From the NCBI GenBank assembly GCA_003255025.1, contig QANY01002825.1, positions 124,001 through 188,000 on the forward strand: 64,000 nucleotides of DNA. The letters run 5' to 3'. The notes under the pieces are model-generated. The model was not told where the DNA came from and ran no database searches. It saw only the letters and a program-made list of their open reading frames with translations. Every line of letters starts with the position of its first letter. Position 1 is the first letter of the stretch. The translations under genes and the position numbers were made by a program. The DNA comes from Datisca glomerata. Its lineage: Eukaryota > Streptophyta > Magnoliopsida > Cucurbitales > Datiscaceae. This document shows, piece by piece, positions 34,387-47,060 of this stretch.

Positions 34387-35169
34387 AGGATCAGACCTTT
34401 TCTCGAAAAACTCTGGATCCTTAGAAGAGTTGAAGATGGTGCAACATCGAATCTTGTTACCTTACTTCGAATGGAATCTTAGCCCGCCTCACTTACTTTC
34501 TTTACTGCATAAAGGCATAAACGAAGTCAACGGATTTCCTTCTAACTAGCGGCTTAGAGTAATCAAGCTACCTTCATTCAACAGATTTGTGGTTGAGTCA
34601 ATAACATGCTCTGGGTCGGGAATCTTTGCTCTTCTCTTTTACATTTCCGCTGCCTGCGTTCGTCCGTCCCTATCGCAAAGCTGGTCGTCGCCAGCTGTAA
34701 TGGTTGAAAATAGGGGGCCAACCAAGACCCCCTAATAAATCTTTTTTCGATAAAGCAAACGATTCATTCCGACAACTTCAGACCAGATTAACCCCTTTGA
34801 ATTAGCCGATCTTACAAAATCGATCGGGCGGGCTGGTTAGGAAGGGGTTCTTAGCGGAGAAAAGAATCGCTAAGAGATAGATTCTACTATTTGGTCAGGA
34901 AGAATGAGTCTATGCAGCATGCTCTTGAGGAGATTGACCCTTCCCCGAGTCAGTCCCGTCAAAAAGGGGAGGGCCCGGTGCCTAGACTTCATTTCAGAAG
35001 GTTTAACACCATCCAATTTCAACAAAAAATACAACCCTGTCAAAGGTATCTAACCTTGCTTCCTTATGAGTGGAAATAAAATTCCGTTTTATCTTTTTTT
35101 TGCATAAAAACCAGCCAGTCGGTAATATAATATATATGTATATAAACCCGTTCTTTCGACCATTTTTGA
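34387..35169. other. Spacer
   Basis: No gene recognised. A 62-codon frame at 34891 is unassigned. Confidence 0.35.
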
Positions 35170-35244
35170 AAAGCGCATACTTTCTCCTCTAAAAATTACT
35201 TCTCCAGTCGGGGAGCGCATTAGATATTTACCTAAATCGGTAGG
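35170..35244 (-). pseudogene. psbC: psbC fragment (chloroplast CP43), very short
   Basis: About 25 codons on the minus strand contain [15 protein letters not shown] and then MRF, the CP43 segment around [23 protein letters not shown]. Similarity stops sharply on both sides. It is a small chloroplast scrap inside an unrelated open frame (35089-35313). Confidence 0.8.
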
Positions 35245-38200
35245 TAGGTCCTTGAGCAGATCCCACGTTAACCCCAAGATGAGTAAATGCTTGAGCTTAA
35301 GTGAGAAGGGCATCCTCCCCCCGCTGGTATTTTGCCTGTATGGTGTTTACCGGGGTGGACCCTCGATCCGGAAGGTATGCCACTATCGGCTACTATCTAT
35401 CTATACCTGTCTACCTCCTTTGAAAGCTCCTAGTGCTGCGACTATCACCGATAAGTTGCATCGGATCAACATCGGGATTAGAATCAACTACAAAAGCAAC
35501 TAAGTCAACGCCTATTTGCTCCGGATCTACTGGCCCGAATGCTTGAATCTATTCCACTGTAAACAATCGAATATACTACTGCAGGATCTTCCACAACTTC
35601 TGTTGTTATTGTTCTCACCTGTCACTCCGCCACCTCAGCAGCTGGGACTGGAACTGCTTCCGCATCTGGCACTCCCAACCTTTTCTATCTATCCTTAGAA
35701 GTGGGGCGAGTGTCTAAAGACCAGGTTATCTCTCTGAATTAGGTTATTCACTAGACTGTTAAGCCATCGAGTCTTCTAGGGTTGATCGAACCATTTCAAG
35801 AAGATTCATCCAAGACTTTAGATCTCGTTAATTCTAAGGAGGAGCCCATTCCATAAGGAAGATGAGAGAAAGGCAGGCTTGAAGACATACATAGTTGGCT
35901 GGTTATTTGTCTTTTCCATTCCTTCTGCTACTAAAGGTGCCCGGAATTCATGGATTCTCTGGTAGAGGGGAGTCGAGGTGGAATTCTTTAGTGGCCTGGC
36001 TTAAAAGAAGCCCCAAATTGCAATTGCAGTAGGAGTAGCTACTTGTTTCATGGCTTTCATTTGAGCTTCAGATCCTGAATCTCCATAAATGGGTATGACT
36101 GGTTAAGGTGATAAGCTTTCTTTGTGCGGCAACCGCAAGTTAAGGTACTCTGGGAAAGCTAGTCTTGGGATTGCTGTTTTATCCTATTGAAGCTCTTCTT
36201 ATGAAAGTTTAGGCTTTACTCTAACTAGTCTGTATAAGTCTCCTTTTTATGGCCTTTATTAATATCCCTAGCTTGTAGGGTTACTTGAATCTTTCATTTT
36301 TATACTCTACTCATTCCTTGAAGGTCCAATTAATTAATAGTCAAGTAATTGGAGGACGGTTAGTGTCTGTTTTGCATGACTCTGGAATGTTATAGCTAAG
36401 GAGCGCATTTCAGTGTCCCTTGACTTGCCAAACGGTTTCCAGTATGCCTATACTGTCAGGCTTTACACACATGATAGTGGCAGCCAGGTTAACGATGATT
36501 CTACAATAGGCGGCCGCTACCCGACTTAGCGAATCACTTCCAGGCTGGCATTCGATCTATCTTGTGCCAGTGTCTCTTGTGTGCCTCATTTATGCTGGTG
36601 GCATACCGTACCGTATTGTGCTGGACACTCAAAAAAGCCGTGGCCTTCCGCTATGTTCGACCCTCCTCTAGAAGTACAATGGTTGGTCCCTACGGAACTG
36701 GTAATCCCCGTTTAACTTGAAAGGAGCCTTGTTCAGCAGGTGCGCGACAAATATTCTTTCACAAGTTTGACGCAAGTCGTACCTCCCAGCCCTCTTAGCT
36801 ACTTGTACTAAAAAACTAAAGCGCTATACGGAAGTTCGTGCTTGCTTATCCCGACTATAATAACTATCGAACAGTGATCCATCTGAAGAATGGCGCTCGT
36901 ATATCCCTAGGTGTGGGTCTGTACTTTCCATAATTAGAGAAGGGCGAGGTTTGGAACCCTCAAGCAAGACATGATCCACATAATAAGACATCATAGCGCC
37001 TAGAGATAGAGGTACGGTTCATTGCCTTACTTGTCCAAGCGTGTTGCCGGATAGTCGGATATGTCGTACTCTGATTTTGATGAGGGTAGGAACCATTTGA
37101 TCTTACCAGCATTGCTCATTATTAGGAAACGCATTCCCGTTTCTCGATTTTTATTAAGGTTACGTTGTCACTTTCGCTTTCATAATGAATGATATGGAGT
37201 CATGTAAGGAGCGTGCTTTACTAATATAATTAAAAGGGGTTTTCACCAGCCCGAACTCTTCCCGAGTTTCCCTCCTAGCGAACGGCGAAAGCTTTCTCCC
37301 TCACTCGCATTCGCCTAATCGAGCATAACGCCACTCGGCGATCATCTTACAACAGGCCCTGCCAATAGTTATTGTGTCGAACATAGAATCTATTTTTGTT
37401 GTCCTTATCCTTACGACGGTTGTCAAAGACCGGATCTTTAGACTTCACGACCCTATCCGAGTATGTGCTCAGTACAAGGCCTCATAGAACAATGAATTAA
37501 TGTATCCAATACGAGCTCCAACCCTCAGCAGCTGGAATACAAAAGAAACTTGTTCATTTATGTTACCTGTTGTGGACCTTCAACGTTTCACCTCTCATAG
37601 ATCTGGGAAAGGCTATTTTGGTTTAGGAAGTCACATTGAGACTAGGCACATGCGATAAGTAATAAAGAAAGCAAAGGGAAAATTGGAGGAGTTAGAGCAG
37701 GGAATAATGGGCATCCTCGCCTGGAAAATAAAGAGTAGAGTTAGGCGAAGGACCTAACACAACTCTACTAACGCCTTTCCTACCAAAAAGCTAACCCAAC
37801 CGAAGGAAATGAAATAAGGTCTGGAAAGGGCTGTAAATAATAGAAAAGGAGAAGGGTTCTTCCCCTGTTTCAGAGATAGATATAGGCCTCTCAAAACCTA
37901 GCTGTTAGAGTCGCAATTCGGAAGAATATACAAATCCATGAATGGGTACTTGAACCCTTCTCCAACAAGGTATAGAACAACTAAGGGTACTGTGAGCCCT
38001 GTTCGCTTTGTTCTGCTTCTATGGTGATAAAGAAGCAAGAGCTTAAGCTTCACCATCAATTGATAATCACTTTAGTGGTTCCCAATCAGGATGGAGATTT
38101 CGGTCTGGTGTAGGGGACACCTTCTTCATAACCTGGGGGTCCAATGTAGCCTGTGCTAAGTAGGGAGAGCTCCTCTTTGGTACCATCTGTCCACATTCTT

Positions 38201-41200
38201 CCCTTCCATCCAGAGAAATTCGGGCTTGATTGTTCTGTGTAGTCGATTCGCTCAGTACCCTCCAAAAACAGAGTCCATGAGCTCGGGAAAAGAAGTAGGG
38301 CCTTTGGTCCACCAAGAGAGGTCCAGCCCTTCCTGATCATTCAGAATTCTTTGTGTTCTTCTTTCGAGTTGATAAGTCAACTTCCAGCCACCCAACCAAT
38401 CCTGTTGATCCTGACCTACAGAAAGGGGTGAATGAGGTAAGAGAAGCCCCCGTCTGTCTTTCGGTGACTAGGAGAGGCTCCAGCACTGGTAGGTAAGGGC
38501 GAAGTCATCATAAGTCGTTGAATGGGCCTACGAACGACCATCGGTCAGGGCCCGCGAGCTTTTAAGGAAAATTCATCATTTTTCGCTCGTCTTTCATGCG
38601 TGCCTATATGAATTACATAAGTCATTAGTTCATCTTAGAGAATGGAATTAGGAATGAGATTTTCGACTTATTGTAGGTCGGTCATCTGTTCAATCTGGAA
38701 TTCCATCTCTTGTTTGGTTTCTGGGACCGGTTTTTGTTCCTTTGTTAAAAATCAATATCTATGCCAGGCTTCCCTTCTTGGTTGTCCTGTTCTGTTCAAT
38801 CCGTTCTTCTTCTGTCCAATCGGTCGAGTTGGCTTGGCTGGTACATCAAGCATATCGGCATATTGCTTGTTTGGTGTGGTACACATATCTGTCAATGTCA
38901 ATCAAGTAATAGAATTCATTCCCACTGTCTGAGGAAAATGTGAATAATTACCATTTTATGAAGTCCCTGAATAAAGGGAAAAAGAGGGCTATAAGTGGGC
39001 TGTTTGCTATTGCTATAAGGGCTACTCACCTTTATACATCTTGGCTTCGCTATCGCTCCTATCTAGTGGTCGGCCTATAAAGTGGTATTCCTACCATACA
39101 ATAATGCCTATTATCTAATGCTAGAAGCTTCGCAAGAAGCAAGCAAGGAGAGGTCGCTCTGCTTCATAGACAAGGCTCATTCCGTACTTGACTTATGAGC
39201 TCGTGTAGTACTCGCCCCTATCTCTAAAGGGGCTTATGCACTCCACTCACTGTCTACTAAACGAGCATTAGAGAGAGCGAGCGAAGCCTTCAATTTAGTG
39301 GCTTCCCCCCTTATCCCTCACCCTACTCTTTCTTTTCCGCTTAAGCTTCCCCGGTTTGGGGGATTAATTGATTGGATACCCGAGAACCATAATCTTTCCT
39401 AGGAACATCTTCTACGACGATAGATAGGGGTCAGGTTTATTTGGCATCTATGCCCCCCGCCCTCTAAATAGTATGGGAGCCTTTCAGCTTGTACTGCTCA
39501 CACTCCTAGATCTTCACAGCACCTCCTCCACCATAGTGTGAGCTGGGAGCATCTCCGAAAAGTGAGGCCCACTTAAAAATTAGCTTTCAACAAGGTCAAC
39601 AACACCACAAAAAAAGTAATTGGGGAGTAGGGTTGCCCACTAATCTGATCATGGGTGAAATCCAATCCCTTGGCCTCTCGGAAGCGAGAAAGCGAGCAGC
39701 AAGATGAAAAAGCCCTTTCCCTTTTTAATATTAAAAAGGTCAGCTTCATTGCTCCAACCTATATAAGGGACAAGCCAAAACCAGTTGAAGGAAGGGCTTC
39801 ATAGCCTGACCTTCTTATTAGAGAATGGGGAGCTTATTATATAAAAAGACTAAAAAACAAGGTTTGGAACCCTACTCCCCAACAACTACAAGGGTGCTTG
39901 CTTGCTGGCATCAAAGCCCTTCATTATTATAAGTAAGATGGGACGGAGGGCGCACAACCCCTTCTTTGCTCCTTTCCTGAGCGTTTCACACTAAGCTCTT
40001 CGATCCTGCCCTGTGCCTCTCTAGGCTTCGCTATCGCTCATGACTAGTACATGGATCTCTTTCTTTATGTAGTGGTTGGCCTTCTAGAAGGTTCGCCAGA
40101 AGCGACTAGTCGCTTCCTGAATGCCTCTTGACTTTAGTATGGTCTAGTCTTTTTCCTTCCTTACCACCAACGTACGCTACTAGGAGAGTCAGCAAGCTAC
40201 CTTGCTTGCATTCTATTCTATAAGTGAAGCAATTTGTCGAGTCTACGAAGCTTTGTAGTTCTCCCTCCCCCTTTGCCTCGCCATGCCACTAGATCCATAA
40301 TGATTGGCGAGTCGGAAAATGTACGAATATAACCATGCGGAGCACCAGACCGGCCTATCGAACAAATATCTCATTAAACCTATTTAGCCAAGCTAAGGTG
40401 TGGAACCCTAGTTTTTGAGTCTTTTTTATACTAATAATAATAAGCTAAAGAATTGAGAAGTCCTCAATTGAATTGAATGGGGTGGGAAAGACAGGTTCAG
40501 AAATGACCGGATTAGTAGGAGGAAGGGCGGCCCCACCTTGAAACAAAGGTGTACATACATAAAGAAAGAGGTTGGTTATGGCCTTTACTTGCTTGATAGG
40601 GCTCCTTCCCATCTATCTTGACCAGGAAGAGGGGGGAGGCCCTTGCAGAAGCCCTGCCCGCCCTTCTCTATTTTTAGGGATCCCTCATATTTAGGATTCC
40701 AGGCTTCCCAGACTCGTAACAGACGGCTAGGAACAAGAAGAGGGTCAGTAGTCTCTGCCGTTGCAGGTCCTTCTCCTTCTGCTGAGACGACCCTTTTTTT
40801 GTTTTGTTTCTTCACCGTGGCATGAAAGAATGAAGAAGCTGGAATAACTCGGAAAGAGAGTGGCGCATAGCTGTTGAGAGCGTATCTTGTCTTTGTAGAG
40901 CAAGAGTACGATCTTAAAGTGGACCCCTTCGCATGACCTAGAAAGCAAAAGAAGTTCGTGCTACTATAAGGCCTCTAAACTCCTTCCTCAGGACACTGTT
41001 GCATTGCCCATGGGAAGGGGGTAGCCCCGACTTCCATAGGTCCTTGGTTTGACTTCCTAATGAGAATTGAGGTCCTTATGCGGGGGTCTCATCCCCAAGA
41101 CTTGCTTGCTCTGTATGGAGTGCCCTGTGGTTCCTCGAGTGCCAGCCGCGGAGAGGAATGCCATCAACTAGGGCGCTATTGGCCACTAACCACTCGCTCG

Positions 41201-41406
41201 CCTGCTGCTCGGGCTCCGCGTTTCAAGTTCATTATCCTAACCGTCTCCTCTGCTCCACCGAGAGCCTGTCCCCTTCTTCTATCTTATCTACTACTTTGTT
41301 CCTCAGCTCCTTACAGCTCTAGCCGCTCTTCTTGGGTGGCTCGCACCCCAGGTGGTGCGGCTGAGCCAGAGTGGGCTCAGCAGTCGGCCTATGTTTCCGG
41401 GCGCAC
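35245..41406. other. Long spacer, ending in the 5' part of the cox2 intron
   Basis: About 6 kb without a recognised gene. Short frames at 38067-38340 (minus), 38642 (plus) and 40585 (minus) are unassigned. Near its right end, minus-strand sequence from 41406 downward begins GTGCGCCCGGAAACATAGG, a typical plant group II intron start, and belongs to cox2. No domain V and no last cox2 exon could be found below it, so the intron is probably cut off. A short element AGGTTTGGAACCCT recurs at 36947 and 39859, with a variant at 40396. Confidence 0.45.
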
Positions 41407-42106
41407 GCGTAAAGGCATGATTAGTTCCACAAATCTCACTGCACTGACCATAGTAAACTCCTTCTTGTTGTACCAAAATAGAGATTTGATTTAAAAGACC
41501 AGGTACATCATCACATTTGGCACCTGAGGAAGGTATAACCCAACTATGAGGTACATCAGCAGGTGTTATAATAATATGTAGATGAGTTTTGGCTGGTACA
41601 ACCACTATATTGTCCACTTCTAATAAACATGATTGACCCAATTCTAGATCATCTTCTGGAATCACATAACTGTCAAAAGTGAGTGACTGTTCATCAGAAC
41701 TATTACAGTCTGAATACTCATAAGTCTGATACCATTGATGTCCAATAGCTTTGATAGTAATGGCTAGATCTACTACTACCTCATCCATTGAGTATAAGAG
41801 AGCAAATGACGGTATAGCAATGAACATCGGAATGATGCTAGGAAAAATGGTCCAAAGAATCTCGATAGTAGTTCCATGAACAATCCTTTGCGGGATTGGA
41901 ATTTTTTGTTAGTGGAAATGCCATAAAGCGTGAACCAAGATCCGTGATACGAAAACCAAAATCAGAATGAGGAAGAAAAAGATATCATGATGTAAGTCTA
42001 TTATTCCTTGCATCACAGGTGTTGCTGCGTCTTGAGATCCTAATTGCCATGGTTTCGCTGCATCACAAGGAGAAATTGTGAGGAATAGCCATTTTATAAC
42101 AATCAT
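41407..42106 (-). pseudogene. cox2: cox2 with in-frame stop and missing last exon (cytochrome c oxidase subunit 2)
   Basis: The parent is the CuA-bearing subunit of complex IV. Reading from ATG at 42106 ([17 protein letters not shown]) the exon is colinear over 700 nt to GTNHAFT. Codon 66 is TAA (41909-41911) where the family has Tyr in HFHYKKN; the same frame resumes directly after it. CuA-site residues in [11 protein letters not shown] are still encoded. WYWTYEYS reads WYQTYEYS; plants usually encode CGG edited to UGG here, and CAG cannot become Trp. Intron i373 is absent. The exon stops at the usual site of the second intron (i691), but the final exon was not found. The ACG after HAF is the codon normally edited to Met. 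Not functional as it stands. Confidence 0.92.
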
Positions 42107-42181
42107 TTTATTTGGTTTATTCTTTGACTACTCCGCTCCCCCCCCCCCCCAAAAAAAAGAGAGACTTGTTCTTGCTCTCCC

Positions 42182-42412
42182 AATTCAGGAAGACAGAAAT
42201 CGCCGATTGGGTTGGTCCGACCAAGAAAGGCATGGGAGTCTTTGGGCATTGTTTGGGCCGAGTTAAGTAAAGACTGACTACCTAGTGATTTACAACCACC
42301 CTCACTGCACACTATATCTCTTTCTATCTTTCTTATCAAACTGCATGCTATCGGAGATAGAGCAATGGGAGGTTACAATTCCTAATCCACTATTGCAGTC
42401 ATTTTTATATCG
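42182..42412 (-). repeat. Upstream repeat shared with nad9 (copy before cox2)
   Basis: Inverted counterpart of 24665-24885. On the minus strand it contains TTGTAACCTCCCATTGCTCT, AAGAAAGATAGAAAGAGATA, CTTTACTTAACTCG and CTTTCTTGGTCGGACCAACC. It ends about 75 bp before the cox2 start. The similarity is lost between there and the start codon. Confidence 0.75.
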
Positions 42413-45400
42413 AAACGATTTTATTTTTAGGCAGTGAGTTTCAATCTTTCCTACTTACTTATATAAAAAGAATTTTCGTGCTAAATAGTCAATCTTTTTT
42501 TTTATCTTTTGCTTTCGTGTCCTTTTTTTCCTTCTTGGCTGATTCCTAATTTGAAAGAAAGACTGTGTACAATACATTTACGTTATGGTTTTGACATTCG
42601 GTCTATCCTGGCAATGAGTTTCATGTTGGTGGAGAGGGGCGCTTTGTTTTCATTTTCTTAACGCCTCATTTCCCTTTTCCCGAAGCACTAACAAAATCAT
42701 GGTTTCCTGAAGAATGTTCACTTCTATAATCAATAGAATAAAACAGCATATTTGGTGAAGCAAAGAGCAGAAGCATCTACCGCGCACTCAATCCAATGAG
42801 CAAGCACATAAGCAAGACAAATCTCTTTCTCTTTCTGTATTAAATTACCCAATCAGGGCTAAAGCACATACATATAGAGAGGAACAAAAGATAGATGTGC
42901 CGGTTAGAGAAGAATTTTCAGGATCTGCCGGCGGTATTTGATTAAAATAGTGTGGTACGAATGACTTTCTTTAATTCTACCCCGAAGAATACATTCTAGT
43001 AACTTCTAAATTTATTAAATCAACTACCCTTGAATGCAATGCCCCTATTTCTAAAAAGAACTAGAAATGAGTTTACCTATCCAGTGCAATATCCTGACTA
43101 TATCCTAATCTCCACCCATTCTTTGCCCTGCCACCACTTCCTCATCAAAGACCAAGACCAAGTATTACCAATTCCCATCAAGAAAGCAAGAAATCTCCAC
43201 TAGAACGGGAATAACAATCAAAGTCACCATCAACGAGTTATCCAACTCGTTCGTACCTTTTCTAACCTCGTTTGCTTGGATTCGTCTCCATCTCAACTCT
43301 CTTCCCTTCATGTACTCGTATGTCCCCCCTGCTTTACTAATTGGTATGATGACCAGTAAGAGGAAGCAAGATAGTCATATTAGTCGGAGCACTCTAAACC
43401 GGCAATAGCAAGACCAACCAAAGAAATAGGAATAGAAAACAGAACTCGATTGAACGTATCTATATACATTTCCTTTCTATCAACTAAAGTCTGTTCGTTT
43501 CCTCTGTAAAAATTGAATGGCAAGAACTCATTTCGGGCAAGAACCCCTAAATAACTCATTTCGTGGATCAAGAAATTCAACACTGGAGTGCAGCGCAGGG
43601 CTTCCTCTTTGAGTGGAAGCCCCAACGGAACGGTCAACTAAGAGTGAACAATTAGAATTGACTAAAGAAGCTAAAGGAGAACAGTCTTATCTTAAGAGTC
43701 AATCAAATGAACGTGAATGAGTTGGTCCACTTGCTAATCAGCTTGATCAAGTAGGGCGATTGTTCAAGTAGGTCCTATCAGCTTGACCTCTTTTCATCGA
43801 TAAATCATCACTCTTTGTTGTCTGTTAAAAAAATCCCTATACTTACTAGAGTCGTCGAAGTGCTTCCTAAAACAAGCACGAAGAAAGGGTTAGGAAATAA
43901 CTCGTATCAGGAGAGGAGCAAGCCAGCTTCGGTAGTGATAGTAGCTTCAAAGGAATTGGTAGTGTGTCTTGAATAGGAAATAATTCAAAATGTATGAACT
44001 CAACCCATGTTCAAGAGCTTGAACAATGAAGTGAAAGGCTTGAACTTAGAGTTCGATCTGGTTTTCATCATTTTTGACAGAAAGAAGGGAGTGTTTTCAT
44101 TTCCTTTGTTTGTTGACCGAATCTCATCTTTCTCAGTGTCGATATTTGGCTTTTAATTAGCCTAAAAGTTCAAGAGTAGGCCCGAACCGCTCTCCCTTTC
44201 CATTTAATCACTGACAAAACCTACCTTTCAATTTGACTTAATGAAACGACTTCGACTTTAGAACAATCAATCGAAGGGGTAATGCTAAGGTAAGGGCATG
44301 TTCATAATCCCTATTAAAATTGCTTTCTTGACTGATTAAGAGAGTTTGGACTAGCGAAGAGGATTTGATGACAAAGCGAAGGTACGAAGTGGATTTCTCA
44401 TGGCCCTCCCAAGAAAGAATTTTTATGGTATATGAGCATAAACAATAACCATTTTTTTAGAAGACCTGCTGCTCGGGGGAAAACTGGTTGGATTAATTTT
44501 CCACGTAGGGAAGCATAAAAGGAAGGTGGTCCCTTACCTTGTGACCTCTATTTCCTTCCCGTAATCGAACCTTTTACAGAAAGCAGCTCGCACTCGGTAA
44601 TAAGACTTGAACATGGATTCTTTTCCATCGACTGGACCTTTCACATGCATCAGGAACAAGGACCAAAACGAATAGGGAATGCGAACTACTCTTTTCATTT
44701 TGGGATTTGAGTAGGTAAGGGCAGCGGAACCGGCAAGATAAAAAATCAGACCAAGCAAGCTATTAAGCCAACTAACAAAGCCACAAGCTACAGGCAGGCT
44801 CCTTTCTTAGCTCTACGATTAGGGGAGTACGACACCTTCCCTTCTCTTGAGGAGCCTCGTCGTATGCTGAGTTTGACTATACTAAATGAGTTGGCATATT
44901 TTAGTCTTTTTCACTATAGGCATCGACACAGGCACAACACAAAGAAAGAGGGAAATAATCAATCTACATCATTTAGGATAGAATTGCTCGCCGTTGAAGA
45001 GCAAAGAAGGGAAACTCTTTCTTTGCCTCTAGTAAGCCCTTTATTACGTAAGGCATTGCAAGCTCATCGCCTTCAACGGAGTGGTGAGAAGTTGCTATGG
45101 AAGAAAGATTGGAATGTGGGGAGGAAGCGATCTTATTCAATCTGGGTTGGACGTTCATCATTTCTTACACGACTATCGGCAGAGAAGATGGCGGGCCGAC
45201 GAAGACATCTTTCTATGACTTCGAGTCTTTCCATCCTTGTTCCGGGGGAAAGAAAGGCGGTAAGGCTAGCTATGCTTGATCGGCATCTCTGGTATCTGTC
45301 CATCTATCCGTTCTATATGTCAGCCAGGTTAGGTTTAGGCGGGTTGGTACTGAATCAACTAATGATTGGGGAGGGGGCCCGACAGTAGCGATCAAATCTT

Positions 45401-47060
45401 TTGAAATCTTTTTTGTAGTGTGGTAGCATACAATGGTTGCTTTCCTATGCCGTTCCATTCATACGAACCCAGGCCGATCTGATTTAGGCTTAGGACCTAA
45501 CTCCGTTCCTTTCGCAGGTGACTCCGACTCCTAGGGTGAGGTTTTTATCCCAAGCTCTTTTTGAAGACTAAACTCCGTTTTAGTTGGCCTCATTTGACCC
45601 AACTCCGAACCCTTTTCCTGGCTCGGAAAGACCTCAGCCTTCCGGTTTGTTGCCAAAAAAAGTTGTCCAACCAAACTGAGATGTTTGCCCCGATACGGTA
45701 GATAAATGGATAGGTTTGCGATAGGAGGACTGGCCCTTCACTTGCATGGGATATCGAAGCCGCTCCAATACACTAGAAAATCAAACCACATTCTTAGACT
45801 CAACTAAAATGTTGTAGCATTGATTGAGCGAAGCCGCTCGGCAATAGTGAAGGAGCGGCTTGTCTGTCTCATGGCAGGCAACTTTTTGCTGTCTACTTAA
45901 GAAGCTCCTTTTTCGCATGCGCTCTACTCTATCTACCACAGGTCTTATCAGCTTATGTACTAAGCAAAGCCACCTTCGACCCTGAGCTCTCATCAAAGCC
46001 GCCCTCGCTTCAGCGGGCCCTTCATTCACGTTACATGTACTTAATCTCACATTAAAAGAGATAGAAAAAAAGAAGTACCCTCTTATTTTATTGTCATCAG
46101 ACTCATCTGGGGGGAATCCGTGCATTTTTTATTAACTCGAATTGTCACCTTTTCTCGCGCATGTAACGTAACGTGGGGTGCCCCATCTTTCAGCACCCCT
46201 ACTTATGGCCGAGTTCATTACGTTAGACCCGTATTTTTTTCTTTTAACTGTCGTGATCATAACCTAGACATGACTTTTAGATGTAACCCTTCCGCCCCTT
46301 AGGGAACAGAAAACTGATGCAACTCACTGAAATCATTTCTGTCTCCCCGACCCTACCTAGCTAGCGGCTTATTCCTTTGTTTCTTTCTTTCTTCTTGTTC
46401 TCATTCATATCCATCTATACTAATGAATATCCTTATTTTATTCATCCAATGGTTAAAGAAATATATACATTATTACTATCATTATTTATTGCACTTCTAT
46501 TTCCCATTAATGTGTCCTTAAACTTCTGTGCAGGAGGTTGCCATTCAGTCTCCTTACCGGAATCCGACTGTCACCCCCCCCCCACATAAGAAAAAAAGAG
46601 CACTCTAAAGTAGTAAAGCATAGAACCCACCGGGCCTTACCTAACCTAGGTATGAAGGGTGCATCTTCCAGGTTAATCAAGGCCCAAACAAAACCATCCT
46701 TTTCCTTATCTTTCTTTCTGTCTGTTGTAGCACGGACACAAGGAGGTTAGGTAAGGCCTCTACTCCATTTCCTTTCCGGAAATAGCAGCCCATAAACACT
46801 ATTCATAGTCTTTTTATTGTACTGAACAAACTAGAACTCTCATTCATTCTCATCTACAGAACTAGCCGAGAAGAAAGAGGAGAATCCTTTTTGACGATAC
46901 AATGGAAGAAAAATAAATGACAGTAACAAGCAAGACAAGAAGAGCTCCTCTCAGCTTTTAAGTAGGAAAGTATCAAACAAATAGGATTGTTGGCTAAGCT
47001 ACTGAATCTGGTGGATTATCTTTGGGTTAAGAAGGCGGTTGTATACCACAAGACACATAG
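42413..47060. other. Long spacer with one orphan frame
   Basis: No recognised gene in about 4.6 kb. Short frames at 43380 (minus), 45781 (minus) and 46377 (plus) are unassigned. The 174-codon frame at 44864 is listed separately. A poly-C run occurs at about 46566. Confidence 0.4.
44864..45388 (+). CDS. Hypothetical 174-residue open frame
   Basis: I do not recognise it. The product would be basic (runs such as HYRHRHRHN near residue 20, and many Arg and Lys). It is rich in Leu and Ser, and a weakly hydrophobic stretch lies near the C terminus (LWYLSIYPFYMSARLGLGGL). No clear membrane protein pattern or family motif is visible. It stands alone in spacer with no neighbour suggesting a role. It may be accidental. 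Confidence 0.2.
   Translation: MLSLTILNELAYFSLFHYRHRHRHNTKKEGNNQSTSFRIELLAVEEQRRETLSLPLVSPLLRKALQAHRLQRSGEKLLWKKDWNVGRKRSYSIWVGRSSFLTRLSAEKMAGRRRHLSMTSSLSILVPGERKAVRLAMLDRHLWYLSIYPFYMSARLGLGGLVLNQLMIGEGARQ

Noticed and set aside
38067..38340. Overlapping minus-strand frames considered as gypsy RNase H
   Set aside because: The order and key acidic residues of RNase H could not be seen; similarity was too weak to call.
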